A program made the position numbers and the translations under genes. Shown here one piece after another: positions 1-7,398 of a stretch of 64,000 nt of DNA. The DNA is from Mesonia sediminis (GTDB lineage: Bacteria > Bacteroidota > Bacteroidia > Flavobacteriales > Flavobacteriaceae). Where the stretch lies: the NCBI RefSeq assembly GCF_042684705.1, contig NZ_JBHULZ010000008.1, forward strand, positions 124,001 to 188,000. The letters are read 5' to 3'. Each line of letters starts with the position of its first letter. Position 1 is the stretch's first letter. The notes below the pieces were generated by a model. It did not search any database, was not told the DNA's origin, and saw nothing but the letters and a program-made list of their open reading frames with translations.

Positions 1-90
1 AACTTATTATCAACAAATATAGCAAAAGCACGTGGGTAAAAAAAGCCTAACGCTCCATTCAAATTTAAGTTATTAACATTTTTTTACTGG

Positions 91-119
91 TTGTATGGAT
101 TTCAATTTTATTATCTTAG
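91..119 (+). promoter_or_regulatory. Probable Bacteroidetes-type promoter for the DUF2911 gene
   Basis: A TTG at 91-93 is followed after 18 bases by TATCTTAG at 112-119, one mismatch from the Bacteroidetes -7 element TAnnTTTG. The start codon follows at 132, giving a short leader. The match is imperfect and AT-rich DNA yields such hits by chance, so this is moderate support only. Bases 1-90 hold nothing else that I can identify. Confidence 0.4.
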
Positions 120-131
120 CAAAAAATTAGC

Positions 132-668
132 ATGCGTTACCTTATCATCTTTTTCTTATTCATATGCACTTACCAAATGGGTTTGGCACAAGACTTCAAA
201 GATCTAGATGAAAGCCCTATGGACGTAAGCGTAATTCGAAATACCGACAACTCGCCGTTGGCTCGAATTATTTACAGTCGTCCTCGTAAAAAGGATAGAG
301 AAATTTTTGGTGCGCTGGTTCCGTTTAATCAAGTTTGGCGCACGGGCGCCAATGAGTCTACAGAGATTACTCTTTATGAAGAGTTGTATATTAACGGTAT
401 TTGTCTAGACCCGGGCACGTATAGTCTATATACTATTCCAGGCCCTAAAATTTGGACGGTAATTTTTAATGAAGCTCAAAATGCTTGGGGTGCCTTTAAT
501 TATAACGAAAAGCTTGATGCCCTTAGAGTAAAGGTTCCTGCGCAAAGAGCGGCTAGTATAATCGAAGTTTTCTCTATAGCCTTTCAGCCGGCCCAAAACG
601 GTATCAATTTATTCATAGGCTGGGACGATACTTTTATAAAGATTCCTTTTAAAAAAACTTTAGATTAA
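132..668 (+). CDS. DUF2911 family secreted protein
   Basis: This is a 178-residue protein with a clear N-terminal signal peptide ending at about residue 20 (GLAQ), so it is exported, probably to the periplasm. The body matches what I know of the DUF2911 family: a YSRP block near residue 48, VWRTGANEST at 68-77, GTYSLYTIPG at 95-104 and a WTVIFNEAQNAWG-like stretch at 108-120. The family is common in Bacteroidetes and its biochemical role is not established. No lipobox or membrane helix follows the signal. Its stop overlaps the end of queE on the other strand by 4 bases. Family assignment is fairly sure; function is unknown. Confidence 0.85.
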   Translation: MRYLIIFFLFICTYQMGLAQDFKDLDESPMDVSVIRNTDNSPLARIIYSRPRKKDREIFGALVPFNQVWRTGANESTEITLYEELYINGICLDPGTYSLYTIPGPKIWTVIFNEAQNAWGAFNYNEKLDALRVKVPAQRAASIIEVFSIAFQPAQNGINLFIGWDDTFIKIPFKKTLD

Positions 669-1297
669 GGTATATTAAGATATTTATGGGTTTGCAATGA
701 GATTTTCCATTTAGGATTTTGCATTACATAATCAACCATAAGCGGAATCATCTTATCTCTAACGCTCCATTCTGGCTGCAAATATAAAATACAATCCTCG
801 CCTACTTGAGCAGCTTGTTCTTCTGCGAATTTAAAATCGTGTTTATTGTAAACAATTACCTTAAGCTCATTTGCGCGTTTATAAGCTTCTAAAGTTGGTA
901 ATTTATTTTTCTTTGGCGATAGGCAAAACCAATCCCAAACTCCAGTAACTTCATAGGCGCCAGAAGTTTCAATATGGGTATTGCCACCCCCTTGTTTAAT
1001 GGCTTCCGTAATAGGATTCATGTTCCACATTAAAGGCTCTCCCCCTGTTACAACAACAGTTTTGCTATTATCTAAGGCTTTCTTAACAATACTTGAGGTC
1101 AAACTTGGCGGATGCTTTTCTGCGTCCCAGCTTTCTTTAACATCACACCAATGACAGCCTACATCACAACCTCCAATTCGTATAAAATAAGCGGCTATCC
1201 CCTTATAAAAACCCTCTCCTTGTATGGTGTAGAATTCTTCCATCAAGGGTAACATTTCGCCCGTACTTACCAGTTTTTCCTGTTCTTTCTTTGTCAT
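665..1297 (-). CDS. queE: 7-carboxy-7-deazaguanine synthase (radical SAM)
   Basis: QueE converts 6-carboxy-tetrahydropterin to 7-carboxy-7-deazaguanine in the queuosine (preQ0/preQ1) pathway, using S-adenosylmethionine and a 4Fe-4S cluster in the cytoplasm. Counting from the start chosen here, the protein has 210 residues, a QGEG motif at 26-29, the cluster-binding C44-x3-C48-x2-C51 and a GGEP motif at 85-88 for SAM binding. The longest open frame begins at a TTG at 1306; I prefer the ATG at 1297 because the TTG overlaps a perfect -7 promoter element. The gene stands alone and converges on the DUF2911 gene with a 4-base overlap. No other queuosine gene is nearby. Confidence 0.93.
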   Translation of the reverse strand: MTKKEQEKLVSTGEMLPLMEEFYTIQGEGFYKGIAAYFIRIGGCDVGCHWCDVKESWDAEKHPPSLTSSIVKKALDNSKTVVVTGGEPLMWNMNPITEAIKQGGGNTHIETSGAYEVTGVWDWFCLSPKKNKLPTLEAYKRANELKVIVYNKHDFKFAEEQAAQVGEDCILYLQPEWSVRDKMIPLMVDYVMQNPKWKISLQTHKYLNIP

Positions 1298-1303
1298 AGG
1301 CTG

Positions 1304-1311
1304 CAAAGATA
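1304..1311 (-). promoter_or_regulatory. -7 element of the queE promoter, near-leaderless
   Basis: Read on the reverse strand this is TATCTTTG, a perfect TAnnTTTG element. Its last base is only 7 bases before the queE ATG at 1297, so transcription would begin at or just before the start codon and the mRNA would be leaderless or nearly so. No TTG lies at the right distance upstream. Confidence 0.4.
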
Positions 1312-1364
1312 AACAATACCCTTTTTAAAAAATAGACTTACCAAATATTATATGCTTAAATTTC

Positions 1365-1392
1365 TTGAACCAAGTTAGTATTACTAATTTTG
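1365..1392 (+). promoter_or_regulatory. Bacteroidetes-type promoter for the paired lipoprotein genes
   Basis: TTG at 1365-1367, a 17-base spacer, then TAATTTTG at 1385-1392, a perfect TAnnTTTG -7 element. The lipoprotein start codon follows 20 bases later at 1413. Both elements and the spacing agree with the consensus known for the primary sigma factor of flavobacteria. Confidence 0.65.
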
Positions 1393-1412
1393 CAGCTTAA
1401 TTTTTTACTTTT

Positions 1413-1964
1413 ATGAGACTTTTTAGCGCCTTATCAATTATCCTTGTATTAAATGCCTGTCAACCCTCAAAAACCGACCAATCCTTATTGATTCAGCCTA
1501 ACCAAATTGGCTTATTACAAAAAGACACGCCCATATACACCTTAGACTCTATATTTAAAAATGATTCGGTTGTAAAGCGGCGCATTAATAGTAGGTTTAG
1601 TAGTCAAGATGAATTTATCGTATACTCAAAAGAAGGTCGGGAACGTCTGGTTTTAATTCCCAAAAATGATTTTGATTCTACAAGTACTGTAGCCAACATT
1701 CAAATAAAAGACTCTTTATTTCACACTGCGAAAGGAATCTCTATACAATCTACTTTTAGAAAAATTCAAGAACACTATAAAATTTCGCGTATTGAAAATA
1801 CGCTACGCACAGCGGTAATTTTTCTAAACGAGCAGAATCTATACTTAAGCATCGATAAAGAATTTGTAAGCGGAGATGCCAAATACAATACCAATTTACC
1901 CATTGCACCCAGTCAAATTCAAGATCAAGCAACAATCAAACACCTTTATTTAGGATGGGACTAA
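1413..1964 (+). CDS. Hypothetical lipoprotein
   Basis: I do not recognise a family for this 183-residue protein. It starts with a lipoprotein signal peptide whose lipobox LNAC puts the acylated cysteine at residue 16, so it should be anchored in the outer or inner membrane facing the periplasm or the surface. The rest is a soluble, charged, mixed alpha/beta-looking sequence without further membrane segments, cysteine pairs or recognisable motifs. A good promoter lies upstream (1365-1392). Its 3' end overlaps the next gene, another lipoprotein, by 10 bases, which suggests translational coupling and a shared role. No function can be assigned. Confidence 0.75.
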   Translation: MRLFSALSIILVLNACQPSKTDQSLLIQPNQIGLLQKDTPIYTLDSIFKNDSVVKRRINSRFSSQDEFIVYSKEGRERLVLIPKNDFDSTSTVANIQIKDSLFHTAKGISIQSTFRKIQEHYKISRIENTLRTAVIFLNEQNLYLSIDKEFVSGDAKYNTNLPIAPSQIQDQATIKHLYLGWD

Positions 1965-2569
1965 GCGGTAATTACCAGATTTGGTTATTGCTTATGGGGT
2001 TTATAAGCTTGTCAAGCTGCAAACAAGGAGAACCAGCCACAACCAATTTATATGAGCAAAATTCATTTAAAAATGGTCAGTTGCAATCGATCATAAGCAC
2101 AACCGCGGGCTCACTTATTAAAAACACCTATCAGATTAAAGACAAGCGTTTTTTGCCAGACACTAGTTTTTTAAAACAAGGAAAAATCAAGTACCTTGCG
2201 CTACCCTTTAGTATCGGCTTCATACCCTCTACCCAAATTGAGTTAGGTAAATCAAACAGGCCACTAGAGGTGCTTTTGGTAAACACTGATGCAAAACAAG
2301 CACAAACCGTAGGTGTAAAATTATTAGCGCTACTTAAAGTTGCTACTCAAGATACCATTACCTATAAACTGGTGGGTATCGATTCTGGCAAGTCGCAGGC
2401 CTGGTCTCCATTTGAGAATTTTGAAGAACTGGCCGCCAACCACCCAGACATAATCAAAACGATAAACAGGTATTTTGAAGATTATCGATTGGGCCCTTAC
2501 CAAAAAGTGCTTTCTTGGCAAGATGAACAAGCGGCTTTAAAATTTGTTAAAGCGCATCAGGTTAATTAA
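1955..2569 (+). CDS. Hypothetical lipoprotein, coupled to the preceding gene
   Basis: This is a 204-residue protein with an N-terminal hydrophobic segment and a lipobox-like LSSC ending at Cys22, so it is probably a lipoprotein. It starts inside the end of the preceding lipoprotein gene (10-base overlap in another frame), which points to co-translation. The mature part contains a KQGKIKYLALPFSIGF-like stretch near the middle and an acidic or aromatic C-terminus, but no motif I can name. The two proteins do not look like duplicates of each other. The downstream hydrolase starts 24 bases after its stop and could be in the same transcript. Confidence 0.7.
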   Translation: MGLSGNYQIWLLLMGFISLSSCKQGEPATTNLYEQNSFKNGQLQSIISTTAGSLIKNTYQIKDKRFLPDTSFLKQGKIKYLALPFSIGFIPSTQIELGKSNRPLEVLLVNTDAKQAQTVGVKLLALLKVATQDTITYKLVGIDSGKSQAWSPFENFEELAANHPDIIKTINRYFEDYRLGPYQKVLSWQDEQAALKFVKAHQVN

Positions 2570-2593
2570 TATATTTTTTTACTTTACGGAAAT

Positions 2594-3433
2594 ATGAAAA
2601 AGACCATTAAAAAATTCATCCCTAAAATAATTGGAGCGCAATTAAATTCGCTTCACTTAGTGCATTCGGCGAAAGCCACCAAAAAAGCCTATAAGCTCTT
2701 TTGCACGCCAAGATTGGGAAAAGCCAAACCTCATCATAACGCGTTTTTAAATCCAGCAAAGACCCAAGAAATAATGGTTGAGGGCAACTCAATTCAATGT
2801 TACAGATGGCCCGGAGAAGGCAAAAGGGTCTTATTAATTCATGGTTGGGAAAGCAACACACACCGCTGGAAAAAACTCATTGAAAGACTTCAAGAACAGT
2901 CGTTTGATATTTACGCATTAGATGCTCCCGCGCATGGTAATTCAATGGGAAAAATCATACACGTGCCTTTATATGCTCAAGTAATTCATCAGGCGCTACA
3001 AAAAATAAATCCCGCCTATGTTATTGGGCACAGTATGGGCGCTATGGCCAGCGTTTACGAGCAATATACGTATAAATCTCCAATTGAAAAATTGGTTTTA
3101 CTTGGCCCTCCATCAGAATTGCAAAAAATAATTAGCGATTATCAAGCTATTTTAAAACTTAGACCTTCTTTAATTCAAGATTTAGAAAATTATTTTTTTA
3201 AAAACCTCGGGTATAAATACAATGATTTTTCTATTGCTAGATTTGCTAAAAGTCTTCAAATACCAGGCTTAATTATTCATGATAAGTATGATAAAATTGC
3301 ACCTGTTTATGCATCGAGAAGTATACATAATGCTTGGCAAAATTCATTTTTGATTGAAACAGAAGGACTAGGTCATTCATTATACAGCCCTGAAGTGAAC
3401 ACGGAAATAATAAAATTTTTAAATGCAAATTAG
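2594..3433 (+). CDS. Alpha/beta hydrolase family protein
   Basis: This 279-residue protein has the alpha/beta-hydrolase layout: an HGW oxyanion-type motif at 83-85, the nucleophile elbow GHSMG at 145-149 (Ser147), an acid in IIHDKYD (Asp233) and a late histidine in GLGHS (His261). Together these form a plausible Ser-Asp-His triad. The family hydrolyses esters, thioesters, amides or similar bonds; the substrate cannot be read from the sequence. There is no signal peptide, although residues 1-20 are basic, so it is probably cytoplasmic. RluF follows after 2 bases, so the two are probably co-transcribed. Confidence 0.85.
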   Translation: MKKTIKKFIPKIIGAQLNSLHLVHSAKATKKAYKLFCTPRLGKAKPHHNAFLNPAKTQEIMVEGNSIQCYRWPGEGKRVLLIHGWESNTHRWKKLIERLQEQSFDIYALDAPAHGNSMGKIIHVPLYAQVIHQALQKINPAYVIGHSMGAMASVYEQYTYKSPIEKLVLLGPPSELQKIISDYQAILKLRPSLIQDLENYFFKNLGYKYNDFSIARFAKSLQIPGLIIHDKYDKIAPVYASRSIHNAWQNSFLIETEGLGHSLYSPEVNTEIIKFLNAN

Positions 3434-3435
3434 TC

Positions 3436-4176
3436 ATGAGTGACACCCCACAAGGCATAAGAATAAATAAATTTTTAAGTGAAGCTGGCTTTTGCTCAAG
3501 GCGCAAAGCCGACGAACTCATTGCGGCTGGAGTAGTAACTATAAACGGCAGGGTACCCGAAATGGGAACAAAAGTGTTACCCGAAGATCAGGTAGCCGTT
3601 AACGGTAAAATCGTTGTCGCTAAAGAAAAACCTGTTTATCTTGCTTTTCATAAACCGGTAGGAATTGTTTGTACAACCGATACTCGCGTTGAAAAAAATA
3701 ATGTAATAGACTATATAAATTACCCTACTAGGATTTTCCCTATAGGTAGGTTAGACAAGCCTAGTGAAGGTTTATTATTATTAACCAACGACGGAGATAT
3801 TGTGAATAAAATTTTGCGCTCTAACAACAACCACGGTAAAGAATACCAAGTAAAAGTGAATCGGCCGGTAACCCAGCAATTTATTAAGCGTATGGAAAAC
3901 GGAATCCCCATATTAGGAACGGTTACAAAAAAATGCCACGTAAAGAAAACAGGAAGCCACGATTTTGAAATTGTCCTTACTCAAGGTTTAAACAGGCAAA
4001 TAAGACGCATGTGCGAGTATTTAGGTTACCAAGTGGTTCAACTTAAACGAACGCGAATAATAAATATTCCTCTAGATGTTCCTGTAGGCAAGTATAGGGA
4101 ACTGACCCAACAAGAATTAACTGATCTACAAACTATTCTCAAGAGCTCAAAAAAAACATATTCACGAAATAAATAA
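3436..4176 (+). CDS. rluF: 23S rRNA pseudouridine synthase, RluF type
   Basis: This enzyme isomerises a uridine in 23S rRNA to pseudouridine. The 246-residue protein has an N-terminal S4 RNA-binding domain (about residues 8-50, RINKFLSEAGFCSRRKADE) and an RsuA/RluB/E/F-type catalytic domain with the motif FPIGRLDKPSEG, in which Asp107 is the expected catalytic aspartate. The GLNRQIRRMCEYLGY block and the ERTRI-like region (here KRTRIINIPLD) resemble RluF of E. coli more than RluB. RluF modifies U2604 in E. coli; the position here is inferred. It begins 2 bases after the hydrolase stop. Confidence 0.9.
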   Translation: MSDTPQGIRINKFLSEAGFCSRRKADELIAAGVVTINGRVPEMGTKVLPEDQVAVNGKIVVAKEKPVYLAFHKPVGIVCTTDTRVEKNNVIDYINYPTRIFPIGRLDKPSEGLLLLTNDGDIVNKILRSNNNHGKEYQVKVNRPVTQQFIKRMENGIPILGTVTKKCHVKKTGSHDFEIVLTQGLNRQIRRMCEYLGYQVVQLKRTRIINIPLDVPVGKYRELTQQELTDLQTILKSSKKTYSRNK

Positions 4177-4256
4177 TATAGTTACTCATAAAATCTAACA
4201 TTCTTTTAAGGAGGATATTTAAAAATACTTGGTAAATTTAGAGCAAAAGATAAGAT

Positions 4257-4496
4257 ATGAGCAGACCAAGTATAAAAAATGAAGAACAATACGAAGCCTT
4301 AAGAGATCAAGGATATAGCCAAGAAAAGGCTGCCCGCATTGCCAACACCAAAAATGCTAGCCAAAAAGGAGGAAAGGCATCACCGTACGAAGATTGGACC
4401 AAGCAAGAGTTATATGAGCGTGCCCAAGATATTGGAATTGACGGTCGGTCTACCATGAATAAGGATGAAATTATCAAAGCCTTACGCAATAACTAA
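4257..4496 (+). CDS. Small DUF7218 / Rho-termination-factor-N-like protein
   Basis: This is a 79-residue, highly charged cytoplasmic protein. The N-terminal half (SIKNEEQYEALRDQGYSQEKAARIAN) and the C-terminal half (WTKQELYERAQDIGIDGRS, then NKDEIIKALR) match the small proteins that carry a Rho-termination-factor N-terminal or SAP-like helical fold, classed in DUF7218 as I recall. Such helix-extended folds often bind nucleic acid, but no role is established for this family. The next gene begins 2 bases after the stop, so the VOC and AI-2E-type genes are probably co-transcribed with it. A lone AAGGAGGA lies 40-50 bases upstream. Confidence 0.8.
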   Translation: MSRPSIKNEEQYEALRDQGYSQEKAARIANTKNASQKGGKASPYEDWTKQELYERAQDIGIDGRSTMNKDEIIKALRNN

Positions 4497-4498
4497 TT

Positions 4499-4921
4499 AT
4501 GAAAGAAGTACCCTTATTTCACTTGGCGATACCCGTTAAAAATCTTGCGGAATCAAGGTTCTTTTATAGTCAACGTCTCAAACTAAAAGAAGGGCGAAGC
4601 AGCAAACATTGGATCGATTATAATTTTGGTGGTCACCAATTGGTTATACACGAGGCACCTCAATATGAACCTCCTATTTTTGGCAATGAAGTAGATGCTC
4701 AAAAGGTTCCCGTTCCTCATTTTGGACTGATTTTAGACTGGTTTTTTTTCGATGAATTTTCAGCTCAATTAAATCTCGAAAATATCGACTATATTATTTC
4801 TCCTTGTATTCGGTTTCAAAATCAACCTGGAGAGCAAAAAGTTTTATTTTTTAAAGACCCTTCTGGAAACGCCCTAGAGTTTAAAGCCTATAAAAACACT
4901 AACGAAATATTTACTGCTTGA
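4499..4921 (+). CDS. VOC superfamily (glyoxalase/dioxygenase-like) protein
   Basis: This 140-residue protein has the vicinal-oxygen-chelate fold pattern: two beta-alpha-beta-beta-beta modules, the first opening with FHLAIPVKNLAESRFFYSQ and the second with HFGLILDW, and a closing FFKDPSGNALEFKAY. His8, His74 and Glu127 sit where the metal ligands of the family are normally found. The family includes glyoxalases, dioxygenases and antibiotic-binding proteins; the substrate cannot be told. The stop codon overlaps the start of the next gene in the form TGATG-like (shared base at 4921), so it is coupled to the downstream permease. Confidence 0.85.
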   Translation: MKEVPLFHLAIPVKNLAESRFFYSQRLKLKEGRSSKHWIDYNFGGHQLVIHEAPQYEPPIFGNEVDAQKVPVPHFGLILDWFFFDEFSAQLNLENIDYIISPCIRFQNQPGEQKVLFFKDPSGNALEFKAYKNTNEIFTA

Positions 4922-6015
4922 TGAAACAACTTCACCCTAAATTGGTAAGACAATTATTCACCCTTCTTATAATAGGCGTTTCGGGATTTTTAATCTTTGC
5001 TGAAATGGTACCCTACTTTTCGGGTGTTTTGGGGGCTATCACCTTTTATGTACTACTCAAAAAGTGGATGGTAAAATTAGAAAAAAGAAACTGGAATAAA
5101 GATCTTGCTGCAACGGTGTTGATGTTGTTTTCTTTTATTGGAATCTTAATACCAGTAAGCGGAATGGTCCTTTTGCTTACTTCAAAAGTAAGTAAAGCCG
5201 TAAATAACTCAGAAAAAGTTTTACAAGCCATCAACGCACAACTGCAAGATTTAAATACATTAATCAATCAGTATTCCTCAAATTTCGATATTACCAAGCA
5301 AATAAATACCAATGAAGTAACCAATTTAATATCAAGTAACCTTCAGAATTTAGCAGGGGGAACATTTGATGCATTTATAGCAATAGGTATAATGTATTTT
5401 CTTTTGTATTATATGCTAACCAAAAGAGACCACATGCAAAGAATGCTGGGTGATTATATTCCTATTAATAGAGAAAATTTAACTTTAATTGGGCAAGAAA
5501 GCACATCAATGGTTAAGGCAAATGCTATAGGAATTCCTTTAGTAGCAATTTGTCAAGGCATTATAGCCCTTATAGGCTTTTTAATATTAGGAGTTCCAGA
5601 TCCATTCTTTTGGTTTGTGATTACCACCATTGGTTCTATGATTCCTTTTGTGGGCACGGCTATCGGGATTCTACCGGTAACTATTTTGCTTTTTTCACAA
5701 GGCCAAAACTGGGAAGCTATTGCTATGCTTATTTACGGCGTGGTAGTTATCGGATCTACCGACAACATTATTCGGCTTTATGTATTAAAACGCTTATCTG
5801 ATGTTCATCCGCTTTTAACCCTTATCGGAGTTGTGGTAGGGGTACCATTATTTGGTTTTATTGGTCTAATTTTTGGCCCACTACTTATCTCATTATTTTT
5901 ATTAATGGTGAAAATTTATAAGAAAGAATACGGAAAAAAAGAAGTTAACTCAACCGAAACCGCTGACACAGAAAATCACGAATTAGAAAACTTACACCAA
6001 AACAAAAAATTGTAA
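4921..6015 (+). CDS. AI-2E family transporter (UPF0118 permease)
   Basis: This is a 364-residue inner-membrane protein. Hydrophobic segments lie near residues 13-55, 63-90, then after a soluble loop (about 90-140) from 145 to the end, the usual arrangement of the AI-2E/UPF0118 exporter family with about eight helices. The conserved PFVGTAIGILP and LIGVVVGVPLFGFIGLIFGPLL blocks are present. Family members have been linked to autoinducer-2 or ion export, so the name does not prove the substrate. The longest frame begins at a TTG at 4918; the ATG at 4921, which overlaps the previous stop, is the more likely start. The tail is charged and cytoplasmic. Confidence 0.9.
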   Translation: MKQLHPKLVRQLFTLLIIGVSGFLIFAEMVPYFSGVLGAITFYVLLKKWMVKLEKRNWNKDLAATVLMLFSFIGILIPVSGMVLLLTSKVSKAVNNSEKVLQAINAQLQDLNTLINQYSSNFDITKQINTNEVTNLISSNLQNLAGGTFDAFIAIGIMYFLLYYMLTKRDHMQRMLGDYIPINRENLTLIGQESTSMVKANAIGIPLVAICQGIIALIGFLILGVPDPFFWFVITTIGSMIPFVGTAIGILPVTILLFSQGQNWEAIAMLIYGVVVIGSTDNIIRLYVLKRLSDVHPLLTLIGVVVGVPLFGFIGLIFGPLLISLFLLMVKIYKKEYGKKEVNSTETADTENHELENLHQNKKL

Positions 6016-6018
6016 CAT

Positions 6019-6414
6019 ATGGCTACAAGTAGTAAAAAGATAGACGAAAATTATTTTGAACGTAAAGTTTCTGGCATTACCAAGAGTGATGTCGATAATA
6101 CATTGGCGCAAGAAAATGAGATTGAACAGAAAATTAAAAACGCTGGGGTATTTGAAAAATACGCAGAGATGGCTAAGCAGATGCTATTGATGCTCAAGGA
6201 TTATAGGCGAGGCTTATATACCGAAGTGCCTTGGTTTACCATAGGATCTATTGTATTTTCACTCATTTATGTTTTAAATCCACTTGATGTAGTTCCAGAT
6301 TTTATTCCAGGACTAGGCTACATTGATGACTTAAGCGTGTTTACCTTTGCCTTGCGATTTATAGAGAGCGATTTACATAACTACCTGGACTGGAAAATTA
6401 ACAAAGAAGAATAA
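6019..6414 (+). CDS. YkvA/DUF1232 family membrane protein
   Basis: This 131-residue protein carries the DUF1232 core LNPLDVVPDFIPGLGYIDDL at about residues 86-105, with a hydrophobic stretch just before it (about 71-88). The family (YkvA of Bacillus) is found across bacteria, is predicted to sit in the membrane and has no established function. The N-terminal 60 residues are charged and helical. It begins 3 bases after the permease, so it closes the forward operon that starts at 4257. A bidirectional terminator follows (6419-6438), shared with folD on the other strand. Confidence 0.85.
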   Translation: MATSSKKIDENYFERKVSGITKSDVDNTLAQENEIEQKIKNAGVFEKYAEMAKQMLLMLKDYRRGLYTEVPWFTIGSIVFSLIYVLNPLDVVPDFIPGLGYIDDLSVFTFALRFIESDLHNYLDWKINKEE

Positions 6415-6446
6415 AAAAGGCCCTATTACAAAAGGGCCGTTTCTTA
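6413..6446. terminator. Bidirectional intrinsic terminator between the DUF1232 gene and folD
   Basis: GGCCCT at 6419-6424 pairs with AGGGCC at 6433-6438 around an 8-base loop. A run of six A precedes the stem, so on the reverse strand a perfect T6 follows it, marking the end of folD. On the forward strand a weaker GTTTCTT follows. Confidence 0.75.
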
Positions 6447-6447
6447 A

Positions 6448-7341
6448 TTAATTTAATGGGTTTCTCATTCTATGTCGTTCTCGCGCTAATAAAGTGTTTT
6501 TAAGCAGCATGGCAATGGTCATTGGTCCCACCCCCCCTGGTACAGGAGTAATATAAGAAGCCTTCTTCTTTACATTCTCAAAATCAACATCACCAGTTAT
6601 CACGTATCCTTTTGAAGCGTTATCATCTGGTACTCTAGTGATCCCTACATCTATTATAACCGCATCATCTTTAACCATTTCGGCTTTAAGGAAATTAGGT
6701 GTTCCTACGGCGATGATAATAATATCTGCTTGAGAAGTTATTTGTGTTATATTTTTGGTGTATCGATGTGTGAGCGTAACCGTTGAGTTTCCAGGAAAGC
6801 CTACTCTACCCATCAAAATACTCATAGGTCTTCCTACAATATGGCTTCGCCCTATTACAACGGTATGCTTCCCTTTTGTAGGAATATCATAACGCTCCAA
6901 TAGTTCTAAAATTCCATAAGGTGTGGCCGGAATAAATGATGTCATATCTAAAGACATTTTACCAAAATTAGTAGGGTGAAAACCGTCTACATCTTTATCT
7001 GGATCAACAGCCATTAAAACGCGTTGGGTGTTTATCTGGGGTGGTAAAGGTAGCTGAATGATAAAACCATCTATGGCTTCGTTATTATTTAACTCCTCTA
7101 TTTTGTCTAACAGTTCTATCTCTGAAGAATTACTAGACATTCTCACCATAGTAGATTCAAAACCAACCCGCTCACAAGCTTTCACTTTAGAATTTACATA
7201 GGTCATACTAGCTCCATCATTACCCACAATAATGGCTGCTAAATGCGGTACCTTTTCGCCCCGCTCTTTCATTTTTTTTACTTCAATAGCGATTTCATCT
7301 TTTATATCGCTACTTACTTTTTTACCGTCTAAAATTGTCAT
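6448..7341 (-). CDS. folD: Methylenetetrahydrofolate dehydrogenase / methenyltetrahydrofolate cyclohydrolase
   Basis: FolD interconverts 5,10-methylene-, 5,10-methenyl- and 10-formyl-tetrahydrofolate in one-carbon metabolism, using NADP(H), in the cytoplasm. The 297-residue protein shows the catalytic YVNSKVKAC segment (Tyr48, Lys52), IIQLPLP, the NADP-binding GRSHIVGRP and the C-terminal PVPGGVGPMT signature, with full family length. The longest frame starts at 7371 but that start lies inside the ffh terminator hairpin (7366-7389), so I use the ATG at 7341, which yields the normal N-terminus MTILDGKK. It follows ffh on the same strand but is probably a separate transcript. Confidence 0.96.
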   Translation of the reverse strand: MTILDGKKVSSDIKDEIAIEVKKMKERGEKVPHLAAIIVGNDGASMTYVNSKVKACERVGFESTMVRMSSNSSEIELLDKIEELNNNEAIDGFIIQLPLPPQINTQRVLMAVDPDKDVDGFHPTNFGKMSLDMTSFIPATPYGILELLERYDIPTKGKHTVVIGRSHIVGRPMSILMGRVGFPGNSTVTLTHRYTKNITQITSQADIIIIAVGTPNFLKAEMVKDDAVIIDVGITRVPDDNASKGYVITGDVDFENVKKKASYITPVPGGVGPMTIAMLLKNTLLARERHRMRNPLN

Positions 7342-7360
7342 GTTGTGTGTTATATAATGC

Positions 7361-7389
7361 AAAAAAGCCAAGTTGTTTCCAACTCAGCT
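7361..7389 (-). terminator. Intrinsic terminator of ffh
   Basis: On the reverse strand AGCTGAGTTG (7389-7380), a GAAA loop (7379-7376) and CAACTTGGCT (7375-7366) form a 10-base-pair stem with two G-T pairs, followed by T6 (7366-7361). It separates ffh from folD and shows that the folD open frame cannot begin at 7371. Confidence 0.85.
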
Positions 7390-7398
7390 TTTCTTGTT

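Noticed and set aside
1..131. Terminator of an upstream gene or tRNA
   Set aside because: No stable stem with T-run and no tRNA-like cloverleaf could be found.
4177..4256. A small ORF downstream of AAGGAGGA before the DUF7218 gene
   Set aside because: No ATG, GTG or clear TTG lies at a suitable distance and no frame is open long enough to support a gene.
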